From: SZUA-584 sp041656035
Lineage (GTDB): Bacteria; Bacillota; Clostridia; Christensenellales; SZUA-584
Reading direction: 5' to 3'
DNA: 58,330 bases
Assembly: GCA_964586785.1 (NCBI GenBank)
Contig: CAZPHS010000011.1
Coordinates: forward strand, 1-58,330
The notes under the pieces were generated by a model that was not told where the DNA came from, did no database searches, and worked only from the letters and a program-made list of their open reading frames with translations. Shown here piece by piece: positions 43,486 through 49,729 of the stretch (its first letter is position 1; each line of letters begins with the position of its first letter). The position numbers and the translations under genes were made by a program.

Positions 43486-44403
43486 ATGGGCGGCGAAAAA
43501 CGGTTTGAAATAAAGAAGCCGGAGGAAAGGCTCGATAAATATCTTGCCCGCGTTATGCCGCTTACGCGTTCGCACATAAAAAACGCCGTACTTTCCGGAG
43601 ATGTGCGCGTAAACGGCGCGCGCGCCAAACCGGGCGACAAATTAAGAAGCGGCGATATCGTAACCGTAGATATAAGTCCGCCGGAGCCTATAGCCGCAAA
43701 ACCCGAAGATATTCCAATTGAAATTGTATATGAGGACGAATGGATGGCCGTGGTCAACAAGCCGCAGGGTATGGTTGTGCATCCCGCCCCCGGCAGCCGC
43801 AGCGGTACTCTTGTAAGCGCGCTGTTGTTTAGGCTGGACGGATTATCCGGTATAAACGGGCAGCTAAGGCCAGGCATTGTGCATAGGCTCGACAAAGATA
43901 CGTCCGGACTGATTGTTGTCGCTAAAAATGATAAGGCGCATAACGCGCTTGCGCGGCAGATAGCGGACAAAAGCGCGCGGCGCATATATGCCGCCATAGT
44001 GCATGGCGATATAAAACAAGATAAGCTGACCATAGATAAGCCGGTAGGCAGAAGCCGCCGCGACCGTAAAAAGATGGCGGTGGAGGCGGGCGGTAGAAGA
44101 GCGGTCACTTTTATACGCGTGCTTGAGCGCTTTGGGGAATATACTTTTATAGAGGCCGAGCTTAAGACCGGCCGGACGCACCAGATACGCGTGCATCTTT
44201 CCGATATGCGAAGACCCGTTGCGGGAGATATGGTTTACGGCCCTAAGGTTACAAAGCTTCACGACGGCGGGCAGCTTCTGCACGCAAAAAAGCTTATACT
44301 GTCTCATCCTGACACGGGCAGGCAAATGACGTTTGAAGCGCCACTGCCCGATTACTTTGAAAACGCTTTGCGCGCTTTAAGGGGAATAACATTTTCTGAT
44401 TGA
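43486..44403 (+). CDS. RluD-type 23S rRNA pseudouridine synthase
   Basis: 305-residue RluA/RluD-family pseudouridine synthase. An N-terminal S4 RNA-binding domain (about residues 12-60, with LDKYLARVMPLTRSHIKNAVLSGDVRVNG in pieces) is followed by the catalytic domain with the HRLDKDTSGLIVVAKND motif (about 134-150, catalytic Asp in RLDKDTSG). ELKTGRTHQIRVHLSDMRRPVAGDMVYG near 228-255 is also conserved. It immediately follows lspA, as in B. subtilis lspA-ylyB, so it corresponds to YlyB. It is the last gene of the housekeeping run before the accessory region. Confidence 0.95.
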   Translation: MGGEKRFEIKKPEERLDKYLARVMPLTRSHIKNAVLSGDVRVNGARAKPGDKLRSGDIVTVDISPPEPIAAKPEDIPIEIVYEDEWMAVVNKPQGMVVHPAPGSRSGTLVSALLFRLDGLSGINGQLRPGIVHRLDKDTSGLIVVAKNDKAHNALARQIADKSARRIYAAIVHGDIKQDKLTIDKPVGRSRRDRKKMAVEAGGRRAVTFIRVLERFGEYTFIEAELKTGRTHQIRVHLSDMRRPVAGDMVYGPKVTKLHDGGQLLHAKKLILSHPDTGRQMTFEAPLPDYFENALRALRGITFSD

Positions 44404-44481
44404 TAAACCCATTCTATTATGTTACCATAATGGCATAACAAGGAATTACATATAACAATAGCATTTTTTTGAGGTGTCATT

Positions 44482-45621
44482 ATGAAAAAAGCAGTATCCG
44501 TTATTATACTATCGGTATTTATTGCCGCCGCTTTTTTTCCTGCGGCCGCGTTTGCTAATGACAGCGTATTGGAAGTACAAGTTGGCAGAACTGTTTATCC
44601 TGTCTATGATACCGATGTGGAAATGGAAGAGGAAATCATAGACATAGTCGTGCGGGACGGTTGCTCTTATGTAAACTGCCAGTTTTTCTTCCATAACACG
44701 GGAGAAAGCACAGATCTATTGGTGGGGTTTCCGTCCGACAAACAGCTTAACTGGTTCCGTACATTTATTAACGGAAGAAGAGTGCCCGTTAAGGTAAAAA
44801 AAGGGTTCAAACATGAAACTGCTGTTGATGAAGATGAATTAGAATTATTGTATTACCCAAAGTGGTACACTTGGCGTATGCATTTTTCCGCGGATGAACG
44901 AATAAAGGTTGTTAATAAATATTGGATGAGCAATCTATGGGAGGAAATTGACTTTGGAGAGATTATTTATTACATACTTCGAAGCGGCGCAACGTGGAAG
45001 GGGAATATAGGGAAGATTACAATACGGATGCGGCTGGAAGGATACAAATTCGAAAACATTTATTTTTATGATATGGAACCGACATACATTGAAGAAGATG
45101 GCACAATAGTATGGACAGCGGAAAATATTAAGCCGGAAAAGGATATTGTATTAGAGGCTTATCATGATTCTTGTTCTCAGGGGGTTGGGAACCCCTTTGA
45201 TGAGAGAACAAGAAAGTTTGATAAATACAGAAAAATGGGTAACCGTTTACTGCGTAATTTCTATGCCGGCGGCTATAACGGAGTAACCTGGTGGGGTAAT
45301 AAATTCTTTAAGGCGTTTGAAGATAAACAGTCGTCCGGGCTTTATTATTACATGGGTGTCAGCTATTATAAGCTCGGTTACAATGAAAAGGCTTTGGAAA
45401 TGTTCGGGCACGCAGAGAAAGAAAAGGATATATATTATATAATGTCCGCCTACTATAAGGCGCTTATCTGCAAAGAAGCCGGCGACAACGAGGGGTATCT
45501 GTATAATACTAATATACTGAAGGAATATAACGCGTTAGCGGATTCCGCGTATGAGGAAGGCTATGTTTTGGAGTTCTCCGGAATGTGGGTGAAATCCCGT
45601 CTTAGTGATTTACGGGAATAA
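44482..45621 (+). CDS. Secreted protein with TPR-like C-terminus
   Basis: 379 residues with a clear Sec signal peptide (MKKAVSVIILSVFIAAAFF...; likely cleavage after AFA near residue 26). Residues about 30-235 form a beta-rich domain with Tyr/Trp-rich stretches (YVNCQFFFHNTGESTDLLVGFPSD, YPKWYTWRMHFSADERIKVVNKY) that resembles DUF4424-type domains. Residues about 280-379 look like TPR helices (GLYYYMGVSYYKLGYNEKALEMFG, ALICKEAGDNEGYLYN). GAGGTG lies 7 nt before the ATG. Codon use is AT-richer than in the housekeeping genes. It borders the repeat-flanked lipoprotein trio, but nothing shows a shared function. Confidence 0.6.
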   Translation: MKKAVSVIILSVFIAAAFFPAAAFANDSVLEVQVGRTVYPVYDTDVEMEEEIIDIVVRDGCSYVNCQFFFHNTGESTDLLVGFPSDKQLNWFRTFINGRRVPVKVKKGFKHETAVDEDELELLYYPKWYTWRMHFSADERIKVVNKYWMSNLWEEIDFGEIIYYILRSGATWKGNIGKITIRMRLEGYKFENIYFYDMEPTYIEEDGTIVWTAENIKPEKDIVLEAYHDSCSQGVGNPFDERTRKFDKYRKMGNRLLRNFYAGGYNGVTWWGNKFFKAFEDKQSSGLYYYMGVSYYKLGYNEKALEMFGHAEKEKDIYYIMSAYYKALICKEAGDNEGYLYNTNILKEYNALADSAYEEGYVLEFSGMWVKSRLSDLRE

Positions 45622-45625
45622 ACGC

Positions 45626-45662
45626 CATCGTTAATCCGCGCGTCATCGTTAATCTGTGCGGG
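45626..45662. repeat. Left 37-bp flanking direct repeat
   Basis: Matches 49325-49361 at 35 of 37 positions in the same orientation. It is a tandem dimer of the 18-nt unit CATCGTTAATCCGCGCGT, and a weaker third unit (CATCGTAATTGGCGG) starts near 45673. CCGCGC and the later GTGCGG can form a hairpin with a 14-nt loop. No T-run follows. It starts 5 nt after the stop of the secreted-protein gene. Confidence 0.8.
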
Positions 45663-45701
45663 CTTCTGAAACCATCGTAATTGGCGGAAGAACAAGAGAC
45701 G

Positions 45702-45846
45702 GGTTACTTCTATATGGAGATTACCGCATAAAAGTGTGAGTTCCTGGTTGGGCGTCAGCGAAGTCTATACTGATTGGCGTTGGTATTGTGACGGGTTGGC
45801 CGGGTGGGTGTAGCGGTAATAAACAGCATGTAAGGAAGTGGTGGAG
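45702..45846 (+). repeat. Conserved 5' leader, copy 1
   Basis: Noncoding sequence that recurs before all three paralogues (46966-47138 and about 48150-48263). It lacks about 35 nt present in copies 2 and 3 between TGATTG and GCGTTGG. The shared end GGGTGGGTGTAGCGGTAA and TAAGGAAGTG contains the ribosome site. No convincing sigma-A promoter was found in it. Confidence 0.75.
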
Positions 45847-46821
45847 ATGTTTGAGTATAAACCTATAGAAGATAGTCAATCGGAAGAAGGAAATACCGGT
45901 GGTTGGAGAAGGGCTTGGGCAAAGATTTTTGGCCCGGTGGCGGTAATGGCGGCTTTGACAGGATGTGTGCAGGAAGTGACATCTCCGGCTCCGAGTGCGA
46001 TTGAAACACAGGCGCCAAGTCCGGACGGGTCGCCTAGTTCGACGGAGGTAATTGAAAAAAGTGAGATTGAGAAAAAGTTTGAGATGGCGCCGGTGATCGA
46101 GGGATTGAATAAGGAGATACAGGAGAAAGATGAGGAGAAGAGGGTGGTTTACTTATTTGAAAGTGATAATCCCTTTGGAGGAACGGAAGGTGCGTATGCA
46201 GGAGAATATTCTGATAAGGTGGATTTCTATAACGATTTTGGTGAAATCATTGATGCGAATATTCGACAAGCGGTAGTTTTGGTCCCGGAGGTGGTGGATT
46301 ATTACTTGGAATTCTATAGGGGGTATTTGGAAGATCGTGCCGCCGTTCCTTTGGATATTTCTAAGCTTGGAAAGGATGAAAGGGCTACCTTTCGCTATGT
46401 GGAAGAGGAGGTTGAGACTGGGGGAGTGAGGGAGAAATATGTAATTAATTTTGATGGTTCAACTTTGCCCTTGGTTTGTGTCGGGCAAGGTAAAGAAGAT
46501 TTGCCCATAGAATACGAAATCAGAAATTTACCCAATGACCCTACTAGAGGGTGGATGTTTGATGTTAATGTTCAAACTGAAGGTGTAGAGGCAGAAGAGT
46601 TTTGCGGAAGCAGGTTTTACGAATATAACGGGTATTTTTCCGTTCATGACACTTCTGAAAATCAGTGGGGAACCACTTTTGGGCCGTTTGAATATGGTGA
46701 TAAGATTTGTGATGTGACTGATGAGTTGGTAATTACCCGCGGACGTGCGGCTCCTCAAGATTTTTTAGATATTCCAGGAACTGGAGTAATGATTTTTATG
46801 GGTGAGGGTCGAAACGGCTAG
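45847..46821 (+). CDS. Lipobox protein, paralogue 1 of 3
   Basis: 324 residues, family not recognised. A hydrophilic N-terminus of about 20 residues, rich in Glu and Ser, precedes WRRAWAK, a hydrophobic stretch and the lipobox LTGC (Cys about residue 38), so the mature protein should be a surface lipoprotein. A Pro/Ser/Thr-rich linker follows (SPAPSAIETQAPSPDGSPSS). The C-terminal about 260 residues share scattered positions with the two paralogues (PLDIS, FDGSTLPLVCVG, YEIR, GDKICDVTDELVI). The unusually long n-region with twin Arg is Tat-like but not canonical. AAGGAAG (45832-45838) supports the ATG at 45847 over GTG at 45838. Codon use is AT-richer than in flanking housekeeping genes. Confidence 0.72.
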   Translation: MFEYKPIEDSQSEEGNTGGWRRAWAKIFGPVAVMAALTGCVQEVTSPAPSAIETQAPSPDGSPSSTEVIEKSEIEKKFEMAPVIEGLNKEIQEKDEEKRVVYLFESDNPFGGTEGAYAGEYSDKVDFYNDFGEIIDANIRQAVVLVPEVVDYYLEFYRGYLEDRAAVPLDISKLGKDERATFRYVEEEVETGGVREKYVINFDGSTLPLVCVGQGKEDLPIEYEIRNLPNDPTRGWMFDVNVQTEGVEAEEFCGSRFYEYNGYFSVHDTSENQWGTTFGPFEYGDKICDVTDELVITRGRAAPQDFLDIPGTGVMIFMGEGRNG

Positions 46822-47138
46822 ATATTGTGTTATCATTTTAAATGAGACGTGCGGGTATTTTTTTAGGGTTGCTTTTGGGTATTGTATTTTTAGTCCAAAA
46901 GTAGTTTTTATCAAAGGTGCTTTTAAATTATATTTGATAAGGTTTACATGGAAACTGATTTCTTAGGTTACTTCTATCTGGCAATTACCGCATAAAAGTG
47001 TGGGTTTCTGGTTGGACGTCAGCGAAGTCTATTCTGATTGTTATTTTCACATAGTAGGTTTTTTTATGGCGTTGGTATTGTGGCACATTGGCCTGGTGGG
47101 TGTAGCGGTAATAAACAGCATGTAAGGAAGTGGAAGAG
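46822..47138 (+). repeat. Intergenic region with hairpin and leader copy 2
   Basis: 317 nt without a conventional gene. CTTTTGG (46872-46878) pairs with CCAAAAG (46895-46901) followed by TAGTTTTT, a possible weak terminator for paralogue 1. TATCAAA (46909-46915) and TTTGATA (46933-46939) form a second inverted repeat. From 46966 to 47138 the sequence is leader copy 2, the longest of the three, sharing with copy 1 the stretches TTACTTCTAT, TTACCGCATAAAAGTGTG and CGTCAGCGAAGTCTAT, and with copy 3 the inner about 35 nt ending in TTTTTTATGGCGTTGG. Confidence 0.75.
47066..47125 (+). other. Possible 19-codon leader ORF in copy 2
   Basis: ATG at 47066 opens a 19-codon hydrophobic reading frame (MALVLWHIGLVGVAVINSM) that stops with the TAA of TAAGGAAG, the ribosome site of the paralogue-2 gene. 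Leader copy 3 keeps the same frame and stop (48191-48250), but copy 1 has a TGA inside it. Six codons differ between copies 2 and 3 and all six change the residue, so selection on a peptide is doubtful. Confidence 0.25.
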
Positions 47139-48140
47139 ATGTTTGAGTATAAATCTATAGAAGAAAGTCAATCGGAAGAAAGAAATACCGGTGGTTGGAG
47201 AAGGGCTTGGGCAAAGATTTTAGGTCCGGTGGCGGCAGTGGCGGCTTTGACAGGATGTATGCAGGAAGTGACATCTCCGGCTCCGAGCGCGATTGAGACA
47301 CAGGCGCCAAGTCCGGATGGGTCTCCTAGCCCGACGGAGAATGTAGAAATAGAAGCTATACGAAAAGATTTGGAGGATTCGCCGGTAATTGATGGATTAG
47401 TTTATAAAATAGAAGAGAATGAGGACGGTAGCTTAAGCGGAATTTATTACTATGCGGCTGATAATCCTTATGGTGGAGTGGAAGGAAAAAAAGCTGGAGA
47501 GAGGTTATTAACCAGTCAAGTAAAAACGGAGACTTTAGGTAGTGATGGCCAGTCGATTGAACCTTTAAGGGAGATTGGGGGTGTCGTTTTATCCAAGGAA
47601 GTGATTAGGAGGATGTTTGAAATTAATGATGGTTATAGAGGTAATCCGATTTGTGTTATACCATTTGATGCTTCTTCTTTAAATTCTGATGAATCTGTTA
47701 TGGTTGTTTATAATCGTGCAGATGGATTTGTTAATAGTTTGGGGAGTATAGATGTGAAGTTTGAGGGATCATTACCTTTGATGTGTATAAGTTTTGGCAG
47801 GGACGAAATTGTTACTGATTACGTGGTAAGGAGGGGGTATAGTATTGACCCGGAAGCTATTCTTTTGTGCGACAGTTTTGCACTTGAAAATGAATATGCT
47901 TATGGTAATGATGGAGCTTTTTATTATGAAAGTATGATCAGGTTGTTTGGTTTTTTGGGTGATTTTGATCTTGATTATTCTTTTGATGAAATATCTCGGA
48001 AAGCTTCAGTTGGTAATTTTAACTATGGGGATAAGATTTGTAATGTGGAAGGTGATCTTAGAATAGTTAATGCTGGTGGGCAGGTGTTAGAGTATCCGCT
48101 TTTGGTTGGTGGTGAGTTAGTATTTATACTTGCAGACTAA
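47139..48140 (+). CDS. Lipobox protein, paralogue 2 of 3
   Basis: 333 residues. The first about 65 codons are almost identical to paralogue 1: acidic start, WRRAWAKILG, hydrophobic stretch, lipobox LTGC and the same Pro/Ser linker ending PSPTE. After that the protein diverges strongly, keeping only a sparse pattern (VVYL replaced by GIYYYAADNPYGG, GGVVLSKEV, PFDASSLNSDE, FEGSLPLMCISFG, GDKICNVEGDLRIV). Predicted outer-surface lipoprotein of unknown function. AAGGAAG lies 8 nt before the ATG at 47139; an in-frame GTG at 47130 is the alternative. It is intact, unlike paralogue 3, and very rich in Asp, Glu and Gly. Confidence 0.72.
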   Translation: MFEYKSIEESQSEERNTGGWRRAWAKILGPVAAVAALTGCMQEVTSPAPSAIETQAPSPDGSPSPTENVEIEAIRKDLEDSPVIDGLVYKIEENEDGSLSGIYYYAADNPYGGVEGKKAGERLLTSQVKTETLGSDGQSIEPLREIGGVVLSKEVIRRMFEINDGYRGNPICVIPFDASSLNSDESVMVVYNRADGFVNSLGSIDVKFEGSLPLMCISFGRDEIVTDYVVRRGYSIDPEAILLCDSFALENEYAYGNDGAFYYESMIRLFGFLGDFDLDYSFDEISRKASVGNFNYGDKICNVEGDLRIVNAGGQVLEYPLLVGGELVFILAD

Positions 48141-48149
48141 CTTTGGCTA

Positions 48150-48263
48150 AAGTCTATACTGATTGTTATATTGCACATGGCAGATTTTTTATGGCGTTGG
48201 TATTGTGGCGGGTTGGCCGGGTGGGTGTAGCGGTAAAAAGTAGCAGGTAAGGAAGTGCAGGAG
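48150..48263 (+). repeat. Conserved 5' leader, copy 3
   Basis: Shares AAGTCTATACTGATTG, TTTTTTATGGCGTTGGTATT and TTGGCCGGGTGGGTGTAGCG with the other copies and ends in GGTAAGGAAGTGCAGGAG before the ATG at 48264. The 5' third present in copies 1 and 2 is missing; the preceding gene ends only 9 nt upstream. Confidence 0.7.
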
Positions 48264-49311
48264 ATGTATAAGAATAAACCTATAGAAGATAGTCAATCGG
48301 AAGAGAGAAATACCGGTGGTTGGAGAAGGACTTGGGCAAGGATTTTAGGCCCGGTGGCGGCAGTGGCGGCTTTGACAAGATGTATGCAGGAAGTGACATC
48401 TCCGGCTCCGAGCGCGATTGAGACACAGGCGCCAAGTCCGGACGGGTCTCCTAGCCCGACAGAGGAAATTGAAAAAAGCGAGATTGAGAAAAAGTTTGAG
48501 ATGGCGCCGGCAATTGAGGGGTTGAATAAGGAAATTCAAAAGAAAGACGGAATCGAGAAAGTAGTTTATTTGTATGAAAAGGGTAATCCGTATGGGGGGG
48601 AAAGAGGGGGAATATGCGGGGGAGTTTAAGAAAGAGGTAAATGAAACTGATCCGGAAACGGGAGAAGTGAAGGAAGTGGGAGGGGTGGTATTGAATCCGG
48701 ATGTGGTGCTTTATAGATGGAATCAAATGTATGCGTTTCTGGCTCCATGGAGTACAGAAGATAGGGGAGAATCGCTTTATTCGAGGGCAATGATGGCTCC
48801 GCTTGATATTTCGTCGATGCAAGCAAAGGATACTGTTGATGTTAGTTATGTACGTGATCCGATGTTAGGTTATAAGGTTGTAGTTGATTTTACCGGAGGG
48901 TCATTGTCTATACCTTGTCCTGGTAAGGATGAAAACAACTTTTATATTATTACTGAGATTCGTAGTTCGGGTATGTTTGAGCTTTGTAATCCTTATGCTC
49001 CAGATGATTTAGTGCGTGATGACGAAGGATTTCCAACTTATGATTCTTTGGGTGAACTTTCGACAAAACTTATTATCATTGGTGGTGATTTAGTAATTGA
49101 CAGAAGTGATTACCCGGATTCGATTCTTAGAGTTCCTTTTGCGGAGGGTGTGGGTTTTGGTCAGGGAATGGCTCAAGTAAAATCGCATTTGGAATTCTAT
49201 TCATGGTTAGGTAGCGGCATATCAGGTCAGGGTATTATTCAAGAAGAATTGGTGAGAACAAGAGATGGCCATGTGATGGTTTTTATGAGGACTGATGACC
49301 AGGCTTTGTAA
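48264..49311 (+). pseudogene. Lipobox protein, paralogue 3, frameshifted
   Basis: Third family member, broken or switched off. Two changes are seen. First, the lipobox reads LTRC instead of LTGC (AGA for GGA at 48378-48380), which should block lipidation. Second, a run of seven G at 48594-48600 shifts the frame: the N-terminal frame stops at 48629, while the rest of the protein continues in another frame to 49311. With six G the fusion reads NPYGGKEGEYAGEF, which aligns with NPFGGTEGAYAGEY in paralogue 1. The downstream part still aligns (GGVVLNPDV, APLDISSMQ, FTGGSLSIPCPGK, IIGGDLVIDR). It could be a pseudogene, a phase-variable gene or an assembly error in the homopolymer. Confidence 0.78.
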
Positions 49312-49324
49312 AGTTGTAATATGT

Positions 49325-49361
49325 CATCGTTTATCCGCGCGTCATCGTTAATCTGCGCGGG
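49325..49361. repeat. Right 37-bp flanking direct repeat
   Basis: Partner of 45626-45662 (35/37 identical, same orientation). Here the internal arms CCGCGC (49335-49340) and GCGCGG (49355-49360) pair perfectly; in the left copy the same stem has a G-T wobble. It ends 5 nt before the -35 of the rpsU promoter. Confidence 0.8.
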
Positions 49362-49366
49362 CGGTG

Positions 49367-49395
49367 TTGACTTTTAGCCGAGTGTTGAATATAAT
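49367..49395 (+). promoter_or_regulatory. Sigma-A-type promoter of rpsU
   Basis: TTGACT (49367-49372) and TATAAT (49390-49395) with a 17-nt spacer containing AGCCGAG at the same place as in the yceD-rpmF promoter (33535-33563). The two promoters agree at 22 of 29 positions. Confidence 0.82.
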
Positions 49396-49470
49396 GTTCT
49401 TTGTTATAAAACTCCCATTATCGGAGCCTGTCGGCGGGCTTTCGTTGGGCATGGGAGGGAGGGTTAAAGG

Positions 49471-49644
49471 TTGGCAGAAATACGCGTCGGAGAAAACGAA
49501 TCCTTGGAAAGCGCGCTTAAGCGTTTTAAGCGGCTTACCGCCAGAGAAGGCACTCTTGCGGAATTAAGGAAGCGGGAACACTACGAAAAGCCAAGCGTCA
49601 AAAGAAAGAAAAAGGCGGAAGCCGCCCGTAAGCGCAAGCGCTAG
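49471..49644 (+). CDS. rpsU: 30S ribosomal protein S21
   Basis: 57-residue S21, a small basic protein of the 30S platform near the anti-Shine-Dalgarno end of 16S rRNA. The sequence MAEIRVGENESLESALKRFK followed by LRKREHYEKPSVKRKKKAEA and an Arg/Lys tail is diagnostic. The start is TTG at 49471, with GGAGGGAGGG (49454-49463) 7 nt upstream. It has its own sigma-A promoter and a strong terminator, so it is transcribed alone. In B. subtilis rpsU lies near yqeY and the yqfA-era region; its place before nfeD here fits that neighbourhood. Confidence 0.95.
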   Translation: MAEIRVGENESLESALKRFKRLTAREGTLAELRKREHYEKPSVKRKKKAEAARKRKR

Positions 49645-49663
49645 GGCATACATATTCGCACAG

Positions 49664-49690
49664 AAACCCGAAGCGCTCTTCGGGTTTTAT
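49664..49690 (+). terminator. Terminator of rpsU
   Basis: AAACCCGAAG (49664-49673) pairs perfectly with CTTCGGGTTT (49678-49687) around a CGCT loop, followed by TATTG. Confidence 0.88.
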
Positions 49691-49729
49691 TGTATCTGTT
49701 GTGCATTTTTAGATACGGAAAGGAAAACG

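Noticed and set aside
48574..49311. Independent gene starting with ATG 48574
   Set aside because: The frame aligns with the second part of the lipobox paralogues, and the ATG lies in the shifted frame over sequence homologous to their coding region; it is the downstream half of the frameshifted copy.
45626..49361. Insertion sequence or CRISPR array
   Set aside because: No transposase, no terminal inverted repeats, and the short repeats are not regularly spaced with unique spacers; the 37-bp repeats are direct and far too long for a target-site duplication.
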